DNA from: Candidatus Sumerlaea chitinivorans
Lineage (GTDB): Bacteria; Sumerlaeota; Sumerlaeia; Sumerlaeales; Sumerlaeaceae
Direction: 5' to 3'
Assembly: GCA_003290465.1 (NCBI GenBank)
Contig: CP030759.1
Coordinates: 846,672 to 910,671, forward strand
Length of the DNA stretch: 64,000 nucleotides
A program made the translations under genes and the position numbers. Below the pieces are notes generated by a model. The model was given only the letters and a program-made list of their open reading frames with translations, had not been told where the DNA came from and ran no database searches. Numbering within the stretch: position 1 is the stretch's first letter; each line of letters begins with the position of its first letter. Positions 1 through 7,301 of the stretch are shown piece by piece.

Positions 1-1
1 T

Positions 2-235
2 CTCATTCCAATCCTCACCGTGGCTTTCATTGCCCGGTATTTCATGAAGCTGAACTATGCCTCGCTGTGCGGATTATTAGCGGGGTCGATGACTGATCCG
101 CCTGCATTAGCTTTCGCTGGTGCAACCACGGGCTCCGAGGCTCCTTACATTTCCTACGCCACCGTGTACCCTCTTGTCATGTTGATGCGCGTGCTGGGGG
201 CGCAAGCGCTTGTTTTAATGCTAATGCGCTTGTAG
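2..235 (+). CDS. AspT/YidE-type transporter, C-terminal fragment (cut by window edge)
   Basis: This is the last 77 or so codons of a gene that begins before the window. The visible protein is hydrophobic and contains a [16 protein letters not shown] stretch followed by [19 protein letters not shown]. That pattern matches the duplicated membrane domain of the aspartate:alanine exchanger family (AspT, YidE), which has a conserved [12 protein letters not shown] signature and a YATVYPL helix. The family consists of inner-membrane permeases, some with central TrkA-C domains; the substrate cannot be told from this piece. The reading frame is open to the window edge and ends at TAG. Confidence 0.75.
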   Translation, partial: LIPILTVAFIARYFMKLNYASLCGLLAGSMTDPPALAFAGATTGSEAPYISYATVYPLVMLMRVLGAQALVLMLMRL

Positions 236-318
236 GGGGATGGCGGGAGTCTGGTACCCCAATGGCGCTGCTCGAAGAGGGCCTCGTAATTCCAATGCAT
301 GAAATAGGAGGAGAAACG

Positions 319-348
319 TTGACGCAGGGGGATTTTATGCCTTATGCT
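319..348 (+). promoter_or_regulatory. Sigma-70-type promoter for the dnaJ/dnaK pair
   Basis: TTGACG at 319-324 and TATGCT at 343-348 are separated by 18 bp. Transcription would start near 355 and leave a leader of about 95 nt before the TTG start of the DnaJ-TPR gene. An AGGAGG at 307-312 followed by TTG could instead start a 24-codon ORF (319-393), but the promoter reading explains the same bases more simply. No CIRCE inverted repeat was seen. Confidence 0.5.
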
Positions 349-450
349 AATCCGCGAAAGGTATCGCCTGCACCGAGTAGTTGGGGAAAATAAGCAAGCA
401 ACTGAGGGGCTACATCTTTGCGCCACAAGCTTTGAAGCAAGAGGACGAAG

Positions 451-1185
451 TTGGGCAAGACGTACTACGAAATTCTTGGCGTATCGCGATCCGCTGGTGA
501 ACGTGAGATCAAGGCTGCCTATCACCGGCTTGCGCGTTCTTTGCACCCCGACAAAGCTGCGACACCGGAAGAGCGCAAGCGGATGGAGGACGAGTTTGCC
601 CTTATCTCACAAGCCTACAATGTTCTCAAAGACAAAGAGAAACGGGCACAGTATGACAAGACCTTGGAAGTGCAGCAGCAAACGGCGGGGGGAAGCGCAC
701 AGAAGCCAAGCGGCGCGGACTCAAGCGGTGTCCGGGGTCCTGTGGGTGCAGCGGCTGCAATAGAAAGAAATCGTGCTGCCGTGGCCCGGCGGGCATACTT
801 GCGTGGGCTCCAAGCATTTGCTACAGGCGATTACGAGCGTGCGGCTGAGTTTTTTGAAGTCGCGATCAAAAACAAGGACGATGAACCTAACTATTACGCG
901 AAGTTAGCGCAGACGTTGCTGCGCGCCCAGCGAAGTTTTTCTCGGGCGACGGAAGCAATTCAGCGCGCCATTGAGCTGGACCCTTACAACACAGATTATC
1001 GCCTTATCCTCGCCGAACTATATGAGCAAACCGGTATTAAATCCTTGGCACAGAAAACCTACGAAGAAATCCTCAAGTGGGACCCAACTAATCAGCGGGC
1101 CTTAGCCGCGCTTGCGTCAACACGGCCGCTGACTTTTTCGGAGAAGCTGAAGCGGGCAATTAAAAGTTTCTTGGGCCGGAGCTGA
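451..1185 (+). CDS. DnaJ-domain protein with C-terminal TPRs
   Basis: A J-domain co-chaperone of 244 residues. Residues 3-68 form the J domain (YYEILGVSRSAGEREIKAAY, then the HPD motif in SLHPDKAA), which stimulates the ATPase of a partner Hsp70. The Gly/Phe region and CxxCxGxG zinc domain of true DnaJ are absent; instead residues 115-225 contain TPR helices that probably bind client or partner proteins. The start is TTG, chosen because GAGG lies 6 nt upstream and the J domain begins at once. The Hsp70 gene follows after 8 bp, so the two are cotranscribed and probably form a dedicated pair. GrpE is not nearby. Confidence 0.85.
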   Translation: MGKTYYEILGVSRSAGEREIKAAYHRLARSLHPDKAATPEERKRMEDEFALISQAYNVLKDKEKRAQYDKTLEVQQQTAGGSAQKPSGADSSGVRGPVGAAAAIERNRAAVARRAYLRGLQAFATGDYERAAEFFEVAIKNKDDEPNYYAKLAQTLLRAQRSFSRATEAIQRAIELDPYNTDYRLILAELYEQTGIKSLAQKTYEEILKWDPTNQRALAALASTRPLTFSEKLKRAIKSFLGRS

Positions 1186-1193
1186 CCACAGAT

Positions 1194-3023
1194 ATGGAGC
1201 GCGTCATCGGCATTGATCTCGGCACCACCAACTCGGTCGTTGCTTATTTTGAGCAGGGCAGACCCGTCGTCATTCAAAATGCAACGGGGGGTAAGATCAC
1301 TCCCTCGGTGGTTTGGTACAAGTCGCCGGGTGAAATTGTGGTTGGAGAGCTGGCGAAGCGACAAGCACTTACGAATCCCAAGCAGACCATCCGCTCCGTG
1401 AAGCGTTTCATGGGAGCTCGATTCTCCGAGCTTGGAGAAAAGCGCCGTGGAATTACCTATGATCTGGTAGAAGGTCCCGACGATTCCGTTCTAATCGATG
1501 TGGGCTGGTGTCGGGTTACCCCCGAGGAAGTTAGTGCTGAGATCTTAAAACATCTCAAGAGGACGGCCGAAGAGTTTTTTGGCGAGCCGGTGGACAAAGC
1601 CGTTATTACCGTGCCCGCCTACTTCAATGATAACCAACGGGCGGCAACAAAACGCGCCGGCGAACTTGCTGGCCTTGATGTTCTTCGCATCATTAATGAG
1701 CCGACCGCTGCTGCGCTGGCCTACGGTGTGGACCGCTCCTCCGAGCAGAAAATTGCAGTGTTTGATTTCGGGGGCGGAACCTTTGATGTTACTATCCTCG
1801 AAATTGATAAAGACGTTTTTGAGGTAAAGTCTACCCGAGGCGACACGTTTCTTGGTGGCGACAACATCGATGACCTGATTGTGGAAGCCCTTATTTCGCG
1901 GTTTCGTGCCGAGACAGGGGTTGACTTGAGTTTGGACATCGCAGCTCTTCAGCGGCTTCGGGAAGCAGCCGAACGAGTGAAATGCGAATTATCTGGGACA
2001 ACGGAGTCCATTGCAAGTGTCCCCTTCATTGCGTCAGGTGCTTCGGGGCCGCTGCACTTGCACTACTCGCTTTCGCGCGAGTGGCTAAATGAGCTAATCC
2101 GGCCTCTCTTTCCACGACTACTTGAGTGTTGCCGTTGTGCATTGGAAGATGCTCGTTTGAAACGCAACGAGCTTTCCAACGTTCTTCTCGTCGGCGGCTC
2201 GACGCGTATCCCAGCGGTGCAGGAGCTGGTTAAGGAGTTTTTCGGACGAGAACCATCCCGCACCCTTAATCCTGACGAAGCAGTTGCGATAGGTGCGGCG
2301 ATTCAAGGCGCAATTATCAGTGGTAGCCTGCGTGAAGTGCTGTTGCTCGACGTCACGCCTTTGTCTCTTGGAATCGAAACCGAGGGAGGGCTATTCAGCG
2401 TCATTATTCCAAGAAACAGTTCAATTCCCGTAGCGGTTCACAAACAGTTCACCACTGTGCGCGACAACCAAACCTCGGTGAAGATCCATGTGTTGCAAGG
2501 GGAGCGCCGCGTTGCGGCTGAGAATCACAGCTTGGGTTGGTTTCGCTTAGAGGGTATTACGCCGGCGCCGAAGGAGATTCCCGCAATTGACGTGTGCTTT
2601 CAGATTGATGCGAACGGACTCTTACATGTCTCGGCGACCGAGGTGACCTCGGGAATCTCCAATTCAATCACAATTCACAGCTTCACGCAAGTTACGCCTG
2701 AGCAGGCTGAAGAAATGGTTGCGGCTGCACAAGCGGCGGCGGATCAAGATCTCCTTCACATTCGCAAGCAAGCTCTGCGACGAATGGCCGATGAAATCAT
2801 TGAAGGTCTGACGCGAATCCTTGAAAACCAAGAACGGCCTCTGGATCCGCTCACCGCCCAGAACATTCGGGAGACAATCTTCAAATTCGATGTGGCGTTT
2901 AGTCGTGGCGAGCTTCCTGAAATCGAACGAGCTTACGAATTGCTAAAGGAACTGGGCGACATGTTTTCGTCACGGATCCTCTCACAGCGACTTGAGACGT
3001 TGGAGGATCCCTCTGCGGGGTGA
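1194..3023 (+). CDS. Hsp70-family chaperone (DnaK-like)
   Basis: A DnaK-type ATPase of 609 residues. The nucleotide-binding domain shows IGIDLGTTNS at the N terminus, FDFGGGTFDVTILEI (phosphate 2) near 188 and LLVGGSTRIPAV near 328. The substrate-binding domain follows with DVTPLSLGIETEGG and the interdomain segment. The helical lid is present but the protein is about 30 residues shorter than E. coli DnaK and ends in LEDPSAG rather than an EEVD or EDxK-type tail. Its partner is probably the TPR-DnaJ protein encoded immediately upstream. Because grpE and a canonical dnaJ are missing here, this may be a second, specialised Hsp70 and not the main housekeeping DnaK. The 3' end overlaps the convergent lipoprotein gene by 42 bp. 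Confidence 0.9.
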   Translation: MERVIGIDLGTTNSVVAYFEQGRPVVIQNATGGKITPSVVWYKSPGEIVVGELAKRQALTNPKQTIRSVKRFMGARFSELGEKRRGITYDLVEGPDDSVLIDVGWCRVTPEEVSAEILKHLKRTAEEFFGEPVDKAVITVPAYFNDNQRAATKRAGELAGLDVLRIINEPTAAALAYGVDRSSEQKIAVFDFGGGTFDVTILEIDKDVFEVKSTRGDTFLGGDNIDDLIVEALISRFRAETGVDLSLDIAALQRLREAAERVKCELSGTTESIASVPFIASGASGPLHLHYSLSREWLNELIRPLFPRLLECCRCALEDARLKRNELSNVLLVGGSTRIPAVQELVKEFFGREPSRTLNPDEAVAIGAAIQGAIISGSLREVLLLDVTPLSLGIETEGGLFSVIIPRNSSIPVAVHKQFTTVRDNQTSVKIHVLQGERRVAAENHSLGWFRLEGITPAPKEIPAIDVCFQIDANGLLHVSATEVTSGISNSITIHSFTQVTPEQAEEMVAAAQAAADQDLLHIRKQALRRMADEIIEGLTRILENQERPLDPLTAQNIRETIFKFDVAFSRGELPEIERAYELLKELGDMFSSRILSQRLETLEDPSAG

Positions 3024-3623
3024 GGCTTCTTTGTTAGCCGGTTCTTCTTTTACGGTGTAGTAGAGAGCGCGTGCGTTTGCGACAATTCTTTGCACGCCGG
3101 AAGTGGGATTATCTTTAAAGCGTTCGATCACTTGTCGGTAAAGCTCTTGAGCCTGAGAGAATTTCCTTTCACTCGCGTACGTTTGCGCGATCGCAAAGAG
3201 AGCCTGAGCTTGCACGTAATCGTTATCAGGCCACTTTTGCATGGCCTCTTGAAAGAGCGATCGGGCTTCCCCATATTTCTCTTGGCCTGCTTTGGCTGCT
3301 GCAATCGCGAGAAACGAAAGTGGGGTGTAGGTGCGGTCGTTTGGAAAGTTCTCGACGACCTTTGTGTGACACTGAATGATCTTATCAAGCTGCACTTTGC
3401 GTTTGGCACGGTCAGTTGATAGTATCGTGGCTTGCTGGTAAGCTGTGGCGAAAGTGTACTGATCCTTTGCGTTGTCAAAGTCCGGAATGACAAGTTTGGT
3501 GTCTTCGCGCTTTATTTGCTTGGTTTCCCACGAGCTTAGGGAACAACCGCTGACTGTAAGGATGAGGCAAGTGATTAAGAGGATTCCCGACGTAATTCCG
3601 AAATTTCGAGCAGTATGCTTCAT
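2982..3623 (-). CDS. TPR lipoprotein (BamD/YfiO-like)
   Basis: A 213-residue predicted lipoprotein. The N terminus has a hydrophobic stretch followed by LTVSGC, so Cys27 would be lipidated after signal peptidase II cleavage. The mature part contains tetratricopeptide-type repeats (KYGEARSLFQEAMQKWPDND, KFSQAQELYRQVIERFKDNP), the arrangement seen in BamD/YfiO and YbgF/CpoB relatives. A role in envelope assembly is plausible but not proven, since no bam gene is adjacent. It is the last gene of a leftward set after a TPR membrane protein and rpe, 40 bp downstream of rpe. Its 3' end overlaps the DnaK-like gene tail-to-tail. Confidence 0.75.
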   Translation of the reverse strand: MKHTARNFGITSGILLITCLILTVSGCSLSSWETKQIKREDTKLVIPDFDNAKDQYTFATAYQQATILSTDRAKRKVQLDKIIQCHTKVVENFPNDRTYTPLSFLAIAAAKAGQEKYGEARSLFQEAMQKWPDNDYVQAQALFAIAQTYASERKFSQAQELYRQVIERFKDNPTSGVQRIVANARALYYTVKEEPANKEASPRRGILQRLKSL

Positions 3624-3663
3624 TGTGGTTCCACCTCGCGTCTCGTTCGGTCAGTCTCAAAGG

Positions 3664-4407
3664 TTAGAGTGAGGGGATGCCCGACGCAATTCGCATTCTC
3701 TCGGTGAGCGCAGCAATATTCTCAGCCACTCGTCGGTCCCCGAAGACTGCGGAACCTGCAACTAAGACTTCGGCGCCTGCCGTGACAGCCAGCTCAATTG
3801 TCTCGAGGTTGATCCCTCCATCGACTTCGATAACGTATTTCAAACGCTTACTCTCGCGATATCTGCGAAGGGTTCGTACTTTGTTCAGGCAAGATGGGAT
3901 AATGGATTGCCCACCAAACCCTGGTTCCACCGTCATGACCAGTACAAGATCCACCTGTCTTAAATAGGGCTCAATGGCTGCAACGGGCGTTTTGGGTTTC
4001 AGGCTGATTCCGGCGCGAAGCCCATGCTTATGAATGAGTTCGATCAGCTCAGACGTAGAGTCCCCACTTGCTTCCACGTGAAATGTCAGATTCTGGGTGC
4101 CAGCAGCAGCAAAGGCCTCTACCAAACCCGTGGGATTCTCCGTCATTAGATGGGCATCGAAAAACAACCGCTTTGAGACCTTGCGCAGACATTTAACCAC
4201 CGGTGGCCCAAAAGTTAGATTCGGTACGAAGTGATTGTCCATGATGTCCAAATGGACCCACCGGCAGCCGGCGCGCTCGATGGCCCGCAACTCGGAGCCA
4301 AGTCGAGAAAAGTCTGCGCTCAAAACAGACGGGGCCAATATGGGATGAATTGGTGGTCCTACTTTGGGCCAACATGACACCTTTCGTTGAGTCACAACTT
4401 TACTCAC
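3664..4407 (-). CDS. rpe: Ribulose-phosphate 3-epimerase
   Basis: Interconverts ribulose 5-phosphate and xylulose 5-phosphate in the cytosolic pentose phosphate pathway. The family signatures are all present: LAPSVLSADFSRLG near the N terminus, HLDIMDNHFVPNLTFGP (metal-binding His and Asp), DAHLM, TVEPGFGGQ and EVDGGI. The protein is 247 residues with about 22 extra residues ahead of the usual start. The GTG at 4407 was chosen because it lies 7 bp after the upstream TPR gene and no later in-frame start precedes the first beta strand except a GTG four codons on. Ribose-5-phosphate isomerase RpiB, another pentose phosphate enzyme, is encoded at 33.5 kb. Confidence 0.95.
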   Translation of the reverse strand: MSKVVTQRKVSCWPKVGPPIHPILAPSVLSADFSRLGSELRAIERAGCRWVHLDIMDNHFVPNLTFGPPVVKCLRKVSKRLFFDAHLMTENPTGLVEAFAAAGTQNLTFHVEASGDSTSELIELIHKHGLRAGISLKPKTPVAAIEPYLRQVDLVLVMTVEPGFGGQSIIPSCLNKVRTLRRYRESKRLKYVIEVDGGINLETIELAVTAGAEVLVAGSAVFGDRRVAENIAALTERMRIASGIPSL

Positions 4408-4414
4408 AGCTTCC

Positions 4415-5878
4415 TTATCGTGAAATGTTGAGCTTCGCTATCTGCTCTCGAGCTTGAGCCGCCTCCTCGCTTGCTGGCGCCAGTTCAATGATCTTGCTCA
4501 GAGTTGCCTGTGCCTCGGCTGTCCTTTGCAATGCCTCACAAATTGCGGCTTTAAGTTGGTAAGCGACCAAGTTCTTTGAGTCAGACTGAATGACCTTATC
4601 GACATCGCTCAATGCTGCAGTCAAGTGCTCCGTTGCTTGTGGGGACTTGCCACATGTTCCTTGGTAAAACCTGGCGTTGGCGAGGTGCAGAAGAAAATCA
4701 ACTTCTTCCGGTGCTGTTGCCACGGCTTTTTGATAAGCCGCAACGGATTCATCGTACTTATCGTTTCGCAGGAGTGCAGTCCCTTTCCCATCGTAAGCAC
4801 GCGCCAGAGCGATGCGTAGTGGCTTGGGTGGATCGTCCGTTTGGCGAGTTTGAGCGAGGTAGCTTGTAATTAACGAGATTGCCTCGTCGTAGTTGCGTGT
4901 TGCCAGATAGTCGGTCGCGAGACGTAGAACTTCTTGTTGCGTCGGAGTAGCTGTTTGGAGAGCCGCGAGATTTGCAACGGAGCGTTGCGTAGCCGGGGCC
5001 GACGCCAAAGTGAGTTTGTCCTTCCCTTTGAAAAACTTCAGGTACGTTGTCCCGCTCGCAATTGCTATGAACATAAGCATAGCCATGTACATCAAAAGTG
5101 TTGCTCCCACGGGACTCTGAAAGCGCGGCCAGGACCAGTTTTGCGTCCTCGATGGTGCTGGAGGAGCATTTGTCAGCAAATCGTCGGTTTCTTCGCGTGT
5201 AAGGCTTTTCTCTTTCTTGCTACGTCGCCGCATGCCAGAAGCCGGGGCAGATTCCGCTGCTGCCACGGGGTGATTGTCCTCATGGGAAAAGGATTGAGGC
5301 GAGACAATCTCCTCTTGTTCTGTGCGGTTATGTCGAGCAAAGCGATAGGACGTGTCCATGTCGGCGGTCTCTTGAATTGCATTACTGGTCGCCCCCTGTG
5401 TGCGCACATCGCGGTACGACACTTCATTTTTTGTCGCTGAACCAAGAACGCCCCCGCCTTCGGACTGTGCTCTTCGAAAGGCCGTTACTTCTGACGGGGC
5501 ATAGTCTCGAGCTCCCACGGATGGGTTGGTGGTCGCAGAGGATGTCAGTTCTTCTTCAAGCTTCTTTATGAAGAAATCATTATGGGGTGGCAACGCCACG
5601 TCAGTTGTTGCTTGATCTACCTGAATTGGTCTGGGATTGGCTTGGTTTTCTTTGGTTTGAGGTGCAGTAGGTTGCCGAAGTTTTCCCCGGCTTTCATCAG
5701 GCATTTCTAATGGTGCCTGCTCGAGAGCTAAAGCAAGCAACGCTTTGATATCCTGACGTAAAGGGTATAACTGCGAAGCTTCGCGCAGGAGGGAAACCGC
5801 AGTAATAAAATCGCTTTTCTCGAGCGCGGTACGGGCAGCGGCTACAAGCGCATCAGCATCCACGTTCGCTTTTTCCAT
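4415..5878 (-). CDS. Single-pass membrane protein with TPR domains
   Basis: A 487-residue protein of unknown function. Residues 8-55 form an N-terminal helical repeat (ALEKSDFITAVSLLREASQL). A long low-complexity polar region follows to about residue 260, then one transmembrane helix (GATLLMYMAMLMFIAIASG, near 262-282). The C-terminal part carries TPRs (RNDKYDESVAAYQKAVATAP and neighbours). The likely topology is a cytoplasmic N terminus and periplasmic TPR scaffold. It heads a leftward operon with rpe and a TPR lipoprotein. The ATG at 5878 is the first start; the family is not recognised. Confidence 0.7.
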   Translation of the reverse strand: MEKANVDADALVAAARTALEKSDFITAVSLLREASQLYPLRQDIKALLALALEQAPLEMPDESRGKLRQPTAPQTKENQANPRPIQVDQATTDVALPPHNDFFIKKLEEELTSSATTNPSVGARDYAPSEVTAFRRAQSEGGGVLGSATKNEVSYRDVRTQGATSNAIQETADMDTSYRFARHNRTEQEEIVSPQSFSHEDNHPVAAAESAPASGMRRRSKKEKSLTREETDDLLTNAPPAPSRTQNWSWPRFQSPVGATLLMYMAMLMFIAIASGTTYLKFFKGKDKLTLASAPATQRSVANLAALQTATPTQQEVLRLATDYLATRNYDEAISLITSYLAQTRQTDDPPKPLRIALARAYDGKGTALLRNDKYDESVAAYQKAVATAPEEVDFLLHLANARFYQGTCGKSPQATEHLTAALSDVDKVIQSDSKNLVAYQLKAAICEALQRTAEAQATLSKIIELAPASEEAAQAREQIAKLNISR

Positions 5879-6076
5879 TGCTCAACAGCCTCTACAGGAA
5901 CGTTGTCGCGTTCATCACATCCGCATGTGATCCGTTTTTCGCACTCTCACCAGCGCATTGCAACAGGAAACGGTATCATCCGACCGAAGTCCGCTTAAAA
6001 AGGGGGAGCCTAAAAATGAGCCCACCATGAGTTGCGACGCGTTGAGAGACTAACCGAAATAGATAAAGGACTTGCT

Positions 6077-6418
6077 GTGTACGATTCGCTAAGCATGTAT
6101 CCGCAAGCGCTGAATAACTCCTCCTTGGGGTCAAAACGGTGGGGGATTGCGCTTGCACTTGCCCTAATTTTCTCAGTCTTTTTGGCTGTCGGCTTTGCTC
6201 ATCACCTTTCTCATTCGTCTTGCGATGCGAATACATGCTTATTCCAAGTCGCACTACGAGTTCTTGTTTGTTCCGACGTCGTAGAGATTAGCCCCATTCA
6301 GTGGGGGTACGCCATTTGGGGCGTGATCTCCTTTTCAGTTGTCGTCCAAGCATTTTCCCCTTTTATCACCACACCGCGCACCCGTGCGCCTCCCTTTCCC
6401 CAGCCAATGTTCTCATAG
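6077..6418 (+). CDS. Small two-helix membrane protein, possibly a VKOR-like N-terminal half
   Basis: A gene of 113 codons starting at GTG 6077, chosen because AAAGGA at 6065-6070 sits 6 nt upstream; a TTG at 6032 lacks a binding site. The protein has one membrane helix (WGIALALALIFSVFLAVGFA), a cysteine-bearing loop (SSCDANTC, then VLVCSDVVEISP) and a second helix (GYAIWGVISFSVVVQAF). Vitamin K epoxide reductases have a first helix, then C, then CxxVxxS and G-P-xxxxG. The resemblance is partial: the CxxC redox pair and the remaining helices are missing, so this would be a truncated relative or an unrelated membrane peptide. Confidence 0.5.
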   Translation: MYDSLSMYPQALNNSSLGSKRWGIALALALIFSVFLAVGFAHHLSHSSCDANTCLFQVALRVLVCSDVVEISPIQWGYAIWGVISFSVVVQAFSPFITTPRTRAPPFPQPMFS

Positions 6419-6447
6419 TCTAACGATCCATCTTTGCTCCGCAGCGA

Positions 6448-6472
6448 ACCCGCAGAAGTCAGCTTTGCGGGT
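6448..6472 (+). terminator. Stem-loop followed by T-run
   Basis: ACCCGCA at 6448-6454 pairs with TGCGGGT at 6466-6472 across an 11-nt loop, and a run of six T lies about 10 nt later. It lies 30 bp after the small membrane gene and upstream of the prepilin gene, so it probably separates their transcription. The distance between stem and T-run makes it a weak terminator. Confidence 0.35.
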
Positions 6473-6513
6473 AATTTCCGCATTTTTTCCCTAGCAGGAC
6501 AAGGAGGCGCACG

Positions 6514-7107
6514 ATGCAAATGCGTGGTTTCACGCTCATTGAGTTGCTAATTGTTGTCGCAATTATCGCGATTCTTGCAGCGATTGCAGTTCCGAATTTC
6601 TTGGAAGCCCAAACGCGCTCGAAAGTCAGTCGAGTGAAATCTGACATGCGAGCCACCGCGACTGCCCTTGAGGCTTATGCGGTGGATCATAACGCATATC
6701 CTCCGCCAATAGCGTATGAAGGACCAGCACCATTTTCTGTCAAGGATCCTACAGATGATCCAGAAGAAGGGTTTACCCCTTACCGGCTGACCACACCAGT
6801 GGCTTATATTAGCTCGCTTCCTATTGATGTTTTCGAAGTTGCTGAAGAAGGTGAGCACCCAAAGAAGGTTTCTTGGCACTACGCAGAGCAACGCACTTGC
6901 GAAGCGCTCGGCGAGCCAGACCATCTTCGCAACATTGCGGAAGAGCTGACCGTCGGCAACCCTTCTGGAATTCGTTGGATGCTCTTTAGTCACGGACCAA
7001 ACCTTGAACATGATGAAGATCCCCCGCTTGTTCACTATGACCCAACGAATGGAACCGTATCGCGTGGGGATATCTATTGTTTTGGTCCGGGTGTGGGGCT
7101 AAGATAA
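6514..7107 (+). CDS. Type II secretion/type IV pilus-like pseudopilin (GspG-like)
   Basis: A prepilin of 197 residues with the class III signal MRGFTLIELLIVVAIIAILA; prepilin peptidase would cut before Phe and N-methylate it, with Glu at +5. The following VPNFLEAQTRSKVSRVK and the ATALEAYAVDHNAYPPP segment resemble the GspG group found in large numbers in PVC-like genomes. The C-terminal part (YCFGPGVG near the end) is like the domains in these single-gene pseudopilins. A strong AGGAGG sits 9 nt before the ATG. It stands alone between two hairpins, without secretion machinery genes, so it may be assembled by a distant pilus or T2SS locus. Confidence 0.9.
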   Translation: MQMRGFTLIELLIVVAIIAILAAIAVPNFLEAQTRSKVSRVKSDMRATATALEAYAVDHNAYPPPIAYEGPAPFSVKDPTDDPEEGFTPYRLTTPVAYISSLPIDVFEVAEEGEHPKKVSWHYAEQRTCEALGEPDHLRNIAEELTVGNPSGIRWMLFSHGPNLEHDEDPPLVHYDPTNGTVSRGDIYCFGPGVGLR

Positions 7108-7132
7108 CCTTTCCATTATCACAATGCAAGTT

Positions 7133-7165
7133 GGTGCAGGCGGGGTATGCCGCCCCGCCTGCACC
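7133..7165 (+). terminator. Strong intrinsic terminator after the pseudopilin gene
   Basis: Two perfect 13-bp arms, GGTGCAGGCGGGG (7133-7145) and CCCCGCCTGCACC (7153-7165), enclose a 7-nt loop and are followed by GAGTTTTATGG. The position 25 bp after the pseudopilin stop fits termination of that gene. Confidence 0.75.
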
Positions 7166-7301
7166 GAGTTTTATGGTTGGGCCCCGCAGACTTTTTTGAG
7201 CACGGATTTGCCAAAATTTGCTGCACGAAATTCTTGCACGGGGGAGATTTACCCGGCAGATCATAAAAACGCACAACATCAAGAGGATAGAAGCTCGCGA
7301 A

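Noticed and set aside
319-393. 24-codon ORF with a strong AGGAGG upstream of dnaJ
   Set aside because: Its start overlaps a good -35 element (TTGACG), so the promoter reading was preferred.
344-763. Open frame of 139 codons overlapping the DnaJ gene
   Set aside because: It is out of frame with a clear J-domain protein and shows no recognisable product.
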